A DNA stretch of 64,000 nucleotides from Tiliqua scincoides (lineage: Eukaryota > Chordata > Lepidosauria > Squamata > Scincidae), in NCBI RefSeq assembly GCF_035046505.1, contig NC_089821.1, forward strand, positions 311,595,368 through 311,659,367, given 5' to 3'. A program made the translations under genes and the position numbers. A model generated the notes under the pieces. It had not been told where the DNA came from and made no database searches. It was given only the letters and a program-made list of their open reading frames with translations. Within the stretch, counting starts at the first letter, position 1. Every line of letters starts with the position of its first letter. Positions 41,501 through 45,565 of this stretch are shown piece by piece.

Positions 41501-43036
41501 TAGGACTGCAGCCTAGGATTGCTGAAAATGTTCCTTCTTGATGATGTCACTTCTGGTCATGGCATCACTTCCGGTGGGTCCTGACAGATTCTCATTCTAA
41601 AAAGTAGGTCCCTGTGTTAAGTGTGTGAGAACCACTGATGTAGAACAATTAAGTGACACTTGTGGTTCAAGACTTCTTTAGTCTTAAGGAACTATTGGTA
41701 TTATACTGAAATAAATGGGTGCCTTAAGATGCCTCAGGTCTCTTGGCAAAAGCTATGAATATGGCTACTTCTCTGGAAGTAAGCAGTCTGACTTAAATGG
41801 TCAAGAACACAGGTGGCACTTTTGACCATCTCAGGGTTTGAAGTTAGTGTCTTGCTTCCTCAGGCACCAGTGAGTGAGGCCGCATCAGAATTATGACTCT
41901 GAACTCTTGTGAACTCTTTCAGGGGAGGCCTGGAGGGTGTTCCACAGGACCAGGTACTACGACAACCTGCTGTCTGAATTTGTTCAGGCTGGAATCCGAG
42001 TGCTCTTCAGTTCCTGCCAAGAGGAGACTGCTGACCTGCTAAAGGAGCTGGCCTTGGTAGAGCAGCGGAAGAGGGCAGCCATCTGCGTGCCCACCGAGGT
42101 GGAGGGACCCAGGCAGGATGTCCTCCGCTTCTACTTGAGCATGCCATGTGTCAGCTACCCTGCTGCTCTGGCCTTGTGCCACTGCTTTGCTTCTGTGAAA
42201 GAGATGGCAAACAGGTACAGTGTCACTGGGTTGGTTTTGGGCAGGGCCTTTTACCTGCCAGGGTTGGGAACAGAGAGGGGCTTCTTTGTGCCCCCCCTTT
42301 TTTTCCAAACTCTGACTAGCTGTTGCTAGAGAGACTGGGCTGCAGCTTGCCCCACCTCTCCTGCACCGATCAGGAAGGTTTTTTGGAGCTGTTGTAGCCA
42401 ACAGCTGTTGAGAGACCTTGTGATGGTCCAGCAGGCCGTGCAGCCTGCTGGGCAGCGGCAACTTTTAACTCAAAGGTCTCCATAGAAACTCTGCCATCAG
42501 GAAGGTAAATGAGCACTCCTAAAACCAGAATGAAAATGGGACCAATTGTAGTCCTGGCCCCTGTGCTGCCTGGGGCCAGGATCACAAAATGCACCCCCTC
42601 CCCGCTGTGGGCCTGGAAGCTGAAAATCACTTCCAGATTTTGGAGAAAACGGGAAGTAACGTTTTAGGCCTTCTGAGGGCTGGAGAGGATGTGCATGGCT
42701 CCGGAAGGCCTACAAAATTTCCAGTTTTGCCAAAAACCTTCCAGAGGCCTCTGAGGGCCTTCCTTAGAATAAGCCAGAAGAGAGGCAGTGGGGGGGGGAT
42801 AGCAGTGCCCCCATCAGGTGACATTTATCCCGACTCCCCCCCAGGTAAGTTGTTATGTTCCCCTTGATGCTGCAGAAACTGCTCTTACCCCAATATTCCC
42901 TTCCCTTCTTCCCCTTTCCAGTTCCCCAAGGGAGATGGTCTCCTGTAGTCAGGTGCATCTGAAGAAAGCTGAGGAGGTCTATCACTACATTCACTATGGC
43001 TTTGATGCTCACATGCTGCCTGAGAAGATCACGTGA
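4635..43036 (+). CDS. FANCM: FANCM, Fanconi anaemia group M DNA translocase, 23 coding exons
   Basis: ATP-dependent fork-remodelling translocase. It anchors the Fanconi core complex and the BLM-TOP3A-RMI complex on DNA and pairs with FAAP24 and MHF1/2. Exons: 4635-5085, 7640-7812, 8836-8913, 10572-10730, 10936-11067, 13074-13206, 14583-14702, 15281-15379, 16290-16474, 17087-17293, 18044-18266, 20545-20699, 21787-21939, 24523-26473, 27812-27888, 27972-28040, 31413-31550, 33246-33402, 34871-34974, 36183-36725, 37431-37779, 41923-42214, 42922-43036. They sum to 6,063 bases (2,020 residues plus stop) with every phase consistent; human is about 2,048 residues. Order: helicase with PTGLGKT (93-99), DEAH (195-198) and [13 protein letters not shown] (555-567); MHF-binding region (about 580-756); disordered middle with the RMI-binding motif; ERCC4-like domain (about 1800-1900) and C-terminal HhH2. 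The start fits the family N-terminus, with TLFQAWG close behind. No disabling change is seen. Confidence 0.97.
5110..5335. repeat. Inverted/tandem repeat block in FANCM intron 1
   Basis: Blocks such as GTGGGGTGAGGC and GAGGCAGAGCCTCCCC recur in both orientations (near 5130-5200, 5240-5300 and 5305-5330). The same sequence type resumes after the CR1 copy, at about 5820-5870. This suggests a palindromic, possibly MITE-like element split by the LINE. The family was not recognised. Confidence 0.5.
5336..5818 (+). mobile_element. CR1-type LINE 3' end
   Basis: The translation contains the C-terminus of the CR1 reverse transcriptase ([58 protein letters not shown]). It is followed by the 3' UTR found in all copies here (GATACAGGAAGCTGGACTAG, then CCTGATCCAGTGGGG). 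The copy is 5'-truncated. Confidence 0.85.
6510..6809. mobile_element. hAT-type MITE (300 bp) in FANCM intron 1
   Basis: The ends are CAGGACTGTTTGAACC and a matching inverted end in GATCACCACTG. They are flanked by 8-bp duplications TCCTGGAG (6502-6509) and TCCTAGAG (6810-6817), differing at one base. The interior resembles the element at 43506-44156 (CCCAGACATCC block). Confidence 0.65.
7226..7310 (+). repeat. Short direct duplication in FANCM intron 1
   Basis: ATCTGGATATAATCAAATGTC-type sequence occurs twice (about 7226-7246 and 7290-7310), with a partial third copy between. This is a local tandem duplication of unknown origin. Confidence 0.5.
7640..7812 (+). CDS. FANCM: FANCM exon 2 (DEAH box)
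   Basis: This exon encodes residues 151-208. [20 protein letters not shown] and [17 protein letters not shown] are near-identical to human FANCM. The DEAH Walker B motif coordinates Mg-ATP. The intron phase is 1 on entry and 0 on exit. Confidence 0.97.
7813..10571. other. FANCM introns 2 and 3, with exon 3 at 8836-8913
   Basis: Exon 3 ([26 protein letters not shown], helicase motif III TAT) interrupts this stretch. The rest is intronic. I see scattered low-complexity sequence but no element that I can bound. Confidence 0.6.
10572..11067 (+). CDS. FANCM: FANCM exons 4 and 5 (helicase insert domain)
   Basis: Exon 4 (10572-10730) reads [20 protein letters not shown] and ends YIR. Exon 5 (10936-11067) reads [20 protein letters not shown] and ends KNPTSHFA. 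They form the start of the helical insert between the two RecA lobes, typical of the FANCM/Hef/MDA5-like helicase group. Both introns are phase 0. Confidence 0.95.
11511..11539 (+). repeat. (TG)n microsatellite
   Basis: About 14 uninterrupted TG units in FANCM intron 5. Confidence 0.95.
11726..12092. mobile_element. hAT non-autonomous element (367 bp)
   Basis: The ends are CAGTGGTTCTCACAC and an inverted partner in AACAAACACTG. The 8-bp flanks are ATCTAATG (11718-11725) and GTCTAATG (12093-12100). It is the same family as 22983-23303 and 41269-41637, with shared internal blocks GGGACCCAC, TGTAACATTTCCCCAGATGC and GAAATGAATGGGGACCCA. Confidence 0.8.
12360..12525 (+). mobile_element. L2-like LINE/SINE 3' tail
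   Basis: A T-rich run leads to GGATGTAAACTGCCTTGAATACC and an AATAAAC end, the typical 3' end of vertebrate L2-type elements. The fragment is too short to say more. Confidence 0.5.
12715..13000 (+). mobile_element. CR1 3' fragment split by a second LINE (12768-12951)
   Basis: The CR1 tail TGAGATACAGGAAGCTGGAC stops at 12767 and resumes at about 12952 (ATGACCTGATCAAGCAGGG, then TTCTTATGTTCTTA). The insert is a 3' end of the Cys/His-finger LINE, inverted, starting TTGGCAACCTTCAGTCTCG. The CR1 sequence AGTTGGGCATAG before it and AGTTGAGCATA after it look like a target-site duplication of about 11-12 bp. Confidence 0.7.
13074..13206 (+). CDS. FANCM: FANCM exon 6 (helicase insert domain)
   Basis: This exon encodes residues 332-375: [20 protein letters not shown] and [17 protein letters not shown], matching human GIQQGIIEGEFAICISLYHG. 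It enters in phase 0 and leaves in phase 1. Confidence 0.96.
13330..13577 (+). mobile_element. Probable L2-like 3' tail
   Basis: T-rich sequence ends in an (AATA)n-like tail AAATAAATAAATA. It is similar in style to 12360-12525. The boundaries are approximate. Confidence 0.4.
13781..13894. repeat. 114-bp duplicated segment, copy 1 (FANCM intron 6)
   Basis: The segment beginning CTTTAGTCTCACTGGTTGTG and ending in CTTAAAAATATAAAG also occurs at about 15686-15799, same orientation, with no mismatch that I can see. Copy 1 is followed by TTGAATCAAGTGG and copy 2 by GTTGCCAATACA, so only this block is shared. The origin is unknown. Confidence 0.8.
14195..14280 (-). mobile_element. CR1 3' end fragment
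   Basis: It reads AACATAAGAACATACAGAGAG followed by a diverged GCCCTGCTGGATTAGGCCAA and TGGCCCACCAGATG block. This is the reverse complement of the CR1 tail seen elsewhere in the window. Confidence 0.7.
14583..15379 (+). CDS. FANCM: FANCM exons 7 and 8
   Basis: Exon 7 (14583-14702) reads [20 protein letters not shown], as in human [20 protein letters not shown]. Exon 8 (15281-15379) reads [20 protein letters not shown] and ends FQSWRECG. They close the helicase insert and lead into RecA lobe 2. The introns are phase 1. Confidence 0.95.
15686..15799. repeat. 114-bp duplicated segment, copy 2 (FANCM intron 8)
   Basis: This is the second copy of the block at 13781-13894, same orientation and apparently identical. 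The two copies lie about 1.9 kb apart and bracket exons 7 and 8. Confidence 0.8.
16290..16474 (+). CDS. FANCM: FANCM exon 9 (RecA lobe 2, motif IV)
   Basis: It reads [20 protein letters not shown], then [14 protein letters not shown] and [20 protein letters not shown], very close to human. The acceptor at 16288-16289 was chosen because it gives a linker of human-like length. A second in-frame acceptor lies 39 bases upstream (exon would start at 16251). Confidence 0.93.
16765..16788 (+). repeat. (GT)n(GC)n microsatellite
   Basis: Eight GT units run into four GC units in FANCM intron 9. Alternating purine-pyrimidine sequence of this kind can adopt Z-DNA. Confidence 0.9.
17087..17293 (+). CDS. 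FANCM: FANCM exon 10 (helicase motifs V and VI)
   Basis: This exon encodes residues 511-579. [20 protein letters not shown] is motif V and [13 protein letters not shown] is motif VI with its arginine finger. Both ends are phase 0. It is nearly identical to human FANCM. Confidence 0.97.
18044..21939 (+). CDS. FANCM: FANCM exons 11-13 (MHF-interacting region)
   Basis: Exon 11 (18044-18266) reads [20 protein letters not shown], then [20 protein letters not shown]. Exon 12 (20545-20699) reads [20 protein letters not shown]. Exon 13 (21787-21939) reads [20 protein letters not shown] and ends [11 protein letters not shown]. In human FANCM the corresponding segment (about 661-800) wraps the MHF1/MHF2 histone-fold dimer. 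The exon phases are 0/1, 1/0 and 0/0. Confidence 0.94.
20080..20195 (+). mobile_element. tRNA-derived SINE fragment
   Basis: CAGTGATTAGAGTGTTGAGT, then a degenerate B box (GTTGAAATTCTC), then CAGTCACAAAGCC. This resembles the tRNA-like head of the squamate SINE that is better preserved in reverse at 56240-56460. Confidence 0.45.
20815..21123 (+). mobile_element. CR1 3' end
   Basis: It encodes the CR1 C-terminal piece ([17 protein letters not shown]-like) followed by the shared 3' UTR and a TTCTTATGTTCTT tail. It lies in FANCM intron 12, about 110 bases after exon 12. Confidence 0.8.
22730..23735 (+). mobile_element. Older CR1-like LINE 3' part split by a hAT element
   Basis: CR1 protein-like sequence ([19 protein letters not shown]-like, then [11 protein letters not shown]) and a diverged 3' UTR (GGATGCTGGACTAGGTGGGC, GGCCCAGCAGGAC). 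The hAT at 22983-23303 interrupts it. The CR1 is clearly older than the hAT and belongs to a different subfamily from the copy at 33535. Confidence 0.6.
22983..23303. mobile_element. hAT non-autonomous element (321 bp) with perfect 8-bp TSD
   Basis: Starts CAGTGTTTCTCAAACGG and ends GTGTGAGAACCACTG. It is flanked by identical GTTTAGAC at 22975-22982 and 23304-23311. Same family as 11726-12092, opposite orientation. Confidence 0.88.
24523..26473 (+). CDS. FANCM: FANCM exon 14 (large disordered exon with MM1/MM2 regions)
   Basis: This 1,951-bp exon encodes residues 757-1406. It starts [20 protein letters not shown], in the human position of EGECSYELEVE. The MM1-like segment (FANCF binding in human) is around DSGYGCF and [19 protein letters not shown]. 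The MM2 motif that binds RMI1/RMI2 is [11 protein letters not shown] at residues 1212-1222 (25888-25920), against human DLFSVTFDLGF, with both key Phe residues kept. Most of the remainder diverges strongly, as expected of a disordered linker. It enters in phase 0 and exits in phase 1. Confidence 0.95.
26474..27811. other. FANCM intron 14
   Basis: It holds an L2-like 3' tail (27075-27328) and otherwise nothing that I can identify. A weak SINE-like patch is near 26850-26960. Confidence 0.55.
27075..27328 (+). mobile_element. L2-like 3' end with (TAA)n tail
   Basis: T-rich sequence, then TAAGCCGCCTTGAGTCCCTCC, GGAGAAAGGCGGG and about ten ATA/TAA units (27297-27328). This is the classic reptile L2-type 3' end. 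Confidence 0.75.
27812..28040 (+). CDS. FANCM: FANCM exons 15 and 16 (basic/acidic linker)
   Basis: Exon 15 (27812-27888) reads [19 protein letters not shown] and has a tandem CAGCAG acceptor. Exon 16 (27972-28040) reads [20 protein letters not shown]. Human has similar SEDDEIFRRKVKR and VKKRRFPIN segments. The Lys/Arg clusters could serve as nuclear localisation signals (inference). Confidence 0.85.
28195..28400 (+). mobile_element. Fragment of the minisatellite-bearing hAT-like family
   Basis: TGGAGTCCTATGGAAAGTGA, then ATTTACTCATGGGTAGG and GTCCCAATCCGATGA match one internal unit of the element at 39498-40975. The start of this repeat (about 28150) looks like another CTCAAACTGTGGG hAT end, so the block may be composite. 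Confidence 0.6.
28412..30149. mobile_element. Probable hAT element carrying later insertions
   Basis: The left end CAGTGGTTCCCAACC and right end GGTTGGGAACCACTG are exact inverted repeats of 15 bases, 1.7 kb apart. The flanking 8-mers (ATCTCCTG and TTTTACTG) agree at only five positions, so the pairing is probable, not certain. The interior holds unrelated dispersed repeat blocks (see 28740-29940). Confidence 0.6.
28740..29940. repeat. Unclassified dispersed repeats inside the hAT
   Basis: 29100-29345 is a common reptile dispersed repeat (TATTTATATACCGCTTTTCA, GGGCTCACAATCTAAAAAG). The flanking sequence reads TGTTAGGCC from the right end on the minus strand and could be an LTR-like fossil, but I cannot place its borders. 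The 9-mer AACTAGCTA occurs near both outer edges (about 28728 and 29976). Confidence 0.35.
30496..30916. mobile_element. Tigger/mariner-like MITE (421 bp)
   Basis: TA-flanked (30494-30495 and 30917-30918). Starts CAGGTGGAGCCTGTTTATCC and ends with the inverted GGCTCCACCTA. The two halves are partly complementary, as in the element at 2330-2813. It lies in FANCM intron 16. Confidence 0.75.
31413..31550 (+). CDS. FANCM: FANCM exon 17 (Ser/Asp and basic patch)
   Basis: This exon encodes 46 residues: [19 protein letters not shown], then [19 protein letters not shown]. Human SELSSSDESENF and RRGIKVPKRQSH occupy the same place. Phase 0 at both ends. Confidence 0.88.
31879..32362. mobile_element. 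Palindromic Tigger/mariner-like MITE (484 bp)
   Basis: TA-flanked (31877-31878 and 32363-32364). Starts CAGGTATAACCTAATTATCC and ends AGACTCAACCTG. The centre is a long inverted repeat built on CCAGGCACTTAGAAAGG and CCTTTCTAAGTGCCTGG. Another related terminus at about 31714 (CAGGCCCAACCTTG) suggests it landed next to or inside an older relative. Confidence 0.75.
33246..33402 (+). CDS. FANCM: FANCM exon 18 (acidic segment)
   Basis: It reads [20 protein letters not shown] and [19 protein letters not shown], close to human FLDDEAELSEEDAEYVSSDE and LLDFLNDETQLSQ. The donor at 33403 (GTATGT, phase 1) was chosen because it keeps [16 protein letters not shown] in frame across the next junction. Confidence 0.94.
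33535..34231 (+). mobile_element. CR1 LINE, 3' third
   Basis: The translation gives CR1 RT C-terminal sequence ([56 protein letters not shown]) plus 3' UTR and a TTCTTATGTTCTTA tail. It is only about 130 bases after FANCM exon 18. Confidence 0.88.
34255..34367 (+). mobile_element. Second, shorter CR1 tail next to the first
   Basis: GTCTCTTGTTATCTGGTGTG through CTGGACTAGATGGGCC to TTCTTCTTATGTTC. It repeats the 3' UTR of the preceding CR1 in the same direction, either as a separate insertion or as a local duplication. Confidence 0.75.
34871..34974 (+). CDS. FANCM: FANCM exon 19
   Basis: It reads [20 protein letters not shown] and ends HSMAVFSQ, against human DSEMRAIYMKSLRSPMMNNK and INIFSQ. 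Enters in phase 1, leaves in phase 0. Confidence 0.94.
35206..35593. mobile_element. hAT non-autonomous element (388 bp)
   Basis: Starts CAGCGTTTCTCAAACTGGG and ends GTTTGAGAACTCCTG, a clear inverted pair. The flanks TACTAGGG (35198-35205) and CAGTAGGG (35594-35601) share six of eight bases. The interior contains an inverted duplication around CTCTGCAGGCCTCCGAATGC and CTGGGGCCTGCAGAGG. Confidence 0.7.
36183..36725 (+). CDS. FANCM: FANCM exon 20 (conserved acidic block)
   Basis: This exon encodes residues 1589-1769. [20 protein letters not shown] and [19 protein letters not shown] match human IPEQDETYLEDSFCVDEEES and EEEVCVDFNLITDDCFANS. Further on, [12 protein letters not shown] matches human RIILPDDSSEEE. 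The rest is a low-conservation Ser/Pro linker. Phase 0 at both ends. Confidence 0.95.
37431..37779 (+). CDS. FANCM: FANCM exon 21 (ERCC4-like domain, first half)
   Basis: It contains [20 protein letters not shown], then [20 protein letters not shown]. In active XPF-type nucleases the signature is D-x-R-E, GD-Xn-ERK-X3-D. Here D1804/R1806/E1807 are present, but the GD is CD (1834-1835) and ERKxxxD is ERRxxxE (1845-1851), so the site is probably inactive, as in other vertebrate FANCM. This domain dimerises with FAAP24. Leaves in phase 1. Confidence 0.96.
38785..38850 (+). repeat. Common reptile dispersed repeat core
   Basis: GTCTACTCAGAAGTAAGTCC followed by a diverged GGACCGCAGCC. Copies of the same core occur at about 40470-40570, 46560-46640 and twice within 62985-63150. 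It looks like an old, very abundant interspersed repeat; the family was not determined. Confidence 0.5.
39498..40975. mobile_element. hAT-like element with internal minisatellite (1.48 kb)
   Basis: The terminal inverted repeats are CAGTGGTGTCACTAGG and CCTAGTGATGCCACTG. Between about 39714 and 40400 lie roughly four head-to-tail units of about 170-190 bp. Each has CCCTATGGAAAGTGAA, TTTACTCATGAGTAGGC, GAGAGGACTCCAAC and GCAGCCCCCAAAAACACC-like blocks. No transposase is visible. It lies in FANCM intron 21. Confidence 0.75.
41269..41637. mobile_element. hAT non-autonomous element (369 bp)
   Basis: Starts CAGTGTTACTCAAATTG and ends GTGTGAGAACCACTG. The flanks ATGTAGGG and ATGTAGAA share six of eight bases. 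It is aligned through its length with 22983-23303. Confidence 0.78.
41923..42214 (+). CDS. FANCM: FANCM exon 22 (ERCC4-like domain end and HhH start)
   Basis: It reads [20 protein letters not shown], then [20 protein letters not shown], near-identical to human [20 protein letters not shown]. It ends in the first helix-hairpin-helix, [19 protein letters not shown]. Enters in phase 1, leaves in phase 2. Confidence 0.97.
42922..43036 (+). CDS. FANCM: FANCM exon 23 (C-terminus and stop)
   Basis: It completes the HhH2 domain, [20 protein letters not shown], ending MLPEKIT then TGA at 43034-43036. Human continues about ten residues further (DLNQDRLKSDI), so the tail is slightly shorter here. Confidence 0.96.
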
Positions 43037-43100
43037 CCAGCTGCAGATTGGAGTGGGCAGCTCCCTTAACAGAGGCACTTTATTGTTTGTAAGATATGTA

Positions 43101-43106
43101 AATAAA
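43101..43106 (+). terminator. FANCM: FANCM poly(A) signal AATAAA
   Basis: A canonical AATAAA 65 bases after the stop codon. It implies a very short 3' UTR of roughly 80-90 bases. Confidence 0.8.
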
Positions 43107-43505
43107 CGCTTTCAAACAAAAGGTTAGTTTCTATACTGTTGGCTGCTGCCACCCTCTCCAGAAGCTGGGTAGCTTGTGATGTAGACTCTGCTCCATCAAA
43201 CTCACAAGCAAGGCTGGGTGACTTTTCCATCCAGTGGCCATATCTGGAAGCATTCTGCCCTCTTTGCACTACTTTCAGACTCCTAGAACAAGCAACTTTC
43301 AGTTCTCCCCCAGTTTGGTTCTGACAACTTCTTTAGTCCCCTTTGTCTTAATCTGCCATTTATAAGCCTGGTTGTGCTGAAACATTGGTTGGAAGTTGTC
43401 TCTTTACCCCCATTTCTGCCACCATTGCATATTTTGTCCTTATTGCATGTGTGTGTAAATCTCCGTTTATAATCTCATCTTCACCTTTGTGTGCATGGAA
43501 TAGAT

Positions 43506-44156
43506 CAGGCTTCTCCAAACCCTGGATCCAGAATTTGGTGAAAGCCTTCTGTTATGTGAGCAGAGCTTACTGTTCTGCCTCTGTGTCTTATCTGGCCTCT
43601 GGGATGCTCTGGACAGTTGTGGCTGCCCAGACATCCCATTGCACAGCTTTCTGAGATGCCAGGCAACAGACCTGGCAACAGACCTGCGATACAAGGACAT
43701 CTGCAAGAGGGATCTGAAGGCCTTAGGAGTGGACCTCAACAAGTGGGAAACCCTGGCCTCTGAGCGGCCCGCTTGGAGGCAGGCTGTGCAACATGGCCTT
43801 TCCCAGTTTGAAGAGACACTTGGCCAACAGTCTGAGGCTAAGAGGCAAAGAAGGAAGGCCCATAGCCAGGGAGACAGGCCAGGGACAGACTGCACTTGCT
43901 CCCAGTGTGGAAGGGATTGTCACTCCCGAATCGGCCTTTTCAGCCACACTAGACGCTGTTCCAGAACCACCTTTCAGAGTGCGATACCATAGTCTTTCGA
44001 GACTGAAGGTTGCCAACTAGGCAACAGACCTGACTGCCCAGAGCATCCTGGAGTCCAGATATACCAGACTAAGCTGCACAGCAGCAGAATGGAAAGCTCA
44101 GTCCACATGGGGACCAGTTTTCCATCAGATAGCAGTTGTAAGTTTGGTAATCACTA
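43506..44156. mobile_element. hAT MITE interrupted by a LINE fragment
   Basis: The left end CAGGCTTCTCCAAACCCTGG and the interior block CCCAGACATCCCATTGCACAG are related to 6510-6809. The right end near 44156 (GGTAATCACTA) is degenerate. The LINE at 43687-44018 sits inside it. Confidence 0.55.
43687..44018 (+). mobile_element. Truncated LINE 3' end with C-terminal Cys/His finger
   Basis: It encodes RYKDICKRDLKALGVDLNKW, a basic stretch, then [20 protein letters not shown], a C-x2-C-x12-H-x3-C finger typical of the end of some non-LTR ORF2 proteins. The 3' end is CTTTCGAGACTGAAGGTTGC. It is flanked by (A)GGCAACAGACCTG at about 43661-43686 (partly duplicated) and 44019-44032, a target-site duplication. 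The clade was not determined; other copies are at 12768-12951 and 57984-58159. Confidence 0.8.
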
Positions 44157-45565
44157 GGATAATGTAACTTGATTACTACCACTAAAATAAGTTTGCTTGC
44201 ATAGGCAAGACCTGTGCCTATATCCAAGTTATTCAAACAGATCTTATGCTTCTCCCAAGAGTGTTCGTATGCCCTTCTGTTGATGCGTAAGCACACATTT
44301 TCCCTATCTTTGCAAATATATTTCCAAAGGGGTAGCTGCATGAATCTGTTGCAGCAAAAACAGTCTTGTAGCATCCTAGACATATACTTCAGAGACAGCC
44401 TACTCATCGTAATGGGGTATGGTGTAGGCCCTCAGCTACCAGCTCAATGATAGCTCTACTACTGATGATGTTCTGCCATTGTAGCCTGTTTTTTTTAATG
44501 CTGGCAACAAATACAGACGGCATAAACTCGGGAGGGCTTGATTTGTCATGTCATATATAAACTCTCCTCTAGCCAACCTTAAGCACTGGCACACAACAGC
44601 AACTGAAAAGTTCAGAAGACCCCTGGAAATCTCAACTCTCAGCTTTTCCACTCTGCCCTCTTCCCTGCAGTGGAGCATGGGCTGCAGACTACAGCCAACA
44701 ATCACAGCACATCTGCCCCAGTATTAAAGCCCCTGCCAGGCAGCCCAGAAGTCTGATTGACAAGAATGTGTATTTTATAGAGCTAGATCTCTCCTCAGGG
44801 TATAGAACCCTGGCCTGCCTGCTGCCTGAAGCAACCACTTCAGGTGGCCTTGTGTTCCTTTTAAGGTATAAAACCCACTTTCACTCTCAAGATACTGCAC
44901 ATAGCTCCTGTTTTCCCTGCCCCCACCAGTAACTCTTCCCTGTGCCTGCTTGGAGTACTAGTATCTTAGTGTCTCTTGTCTAAAATTCCTTTGCAAAATT
45001 CAGAAGTGCCACTAGAAGGCTCTGGCTGGCATTCTGAGTCACAGGGAAGCTGCAATGGATCAAATCTGCATGTAAAGAGGACCCACTGTATATTCAGGAG
45101 CACACTATGGTCTGATAGCTGTCCTAGAAGCAAAATGGCACAGCAATTCTTGGGTAACAGAGGGAACAGGTGAGCTCAATGCAGGACAACTCGTAGTTGA
45201 GCAGTTCACAGGTGAAAGGTAACAAGGAGTCTGACCCTGATTTTTGTAATCGTAATTCTTACAGGGAACAACAGAGGCTGTTGTCCAGCAAGCTCTTTCA
45301 GTCCTATCCTTTTGTGCCTTGATAGCCCACCCCCAGTCTGAGATGAGGGAGCAACCAAAGATGCCTTGAGCCCTGTGCCTGCTTTTACATAGTTCCTAGT
45401 GGTCTGCAGTGAAGTTGGTAAGGGAGGCACTTCTCTTGGCTCTGTCAACTGTGGTTAGGAGGCTCCCAGAATGTGGCCTTGTTTTCAGGCTCAGATCTGC
45501 TCAAGTCCATGCAAGGTGTGATTGGCCATGGAATCCCTACTCCAAGGTCAAGCCTTCACCTAAGC

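Noticed and set aside
43639-43992. 117-codon open frame with a Cys/His finger that could be a host zinc-finger gene
   Set aside because: It is the 3' end of a LINE: two other copies in the window share it, and target-site duplications flank it.
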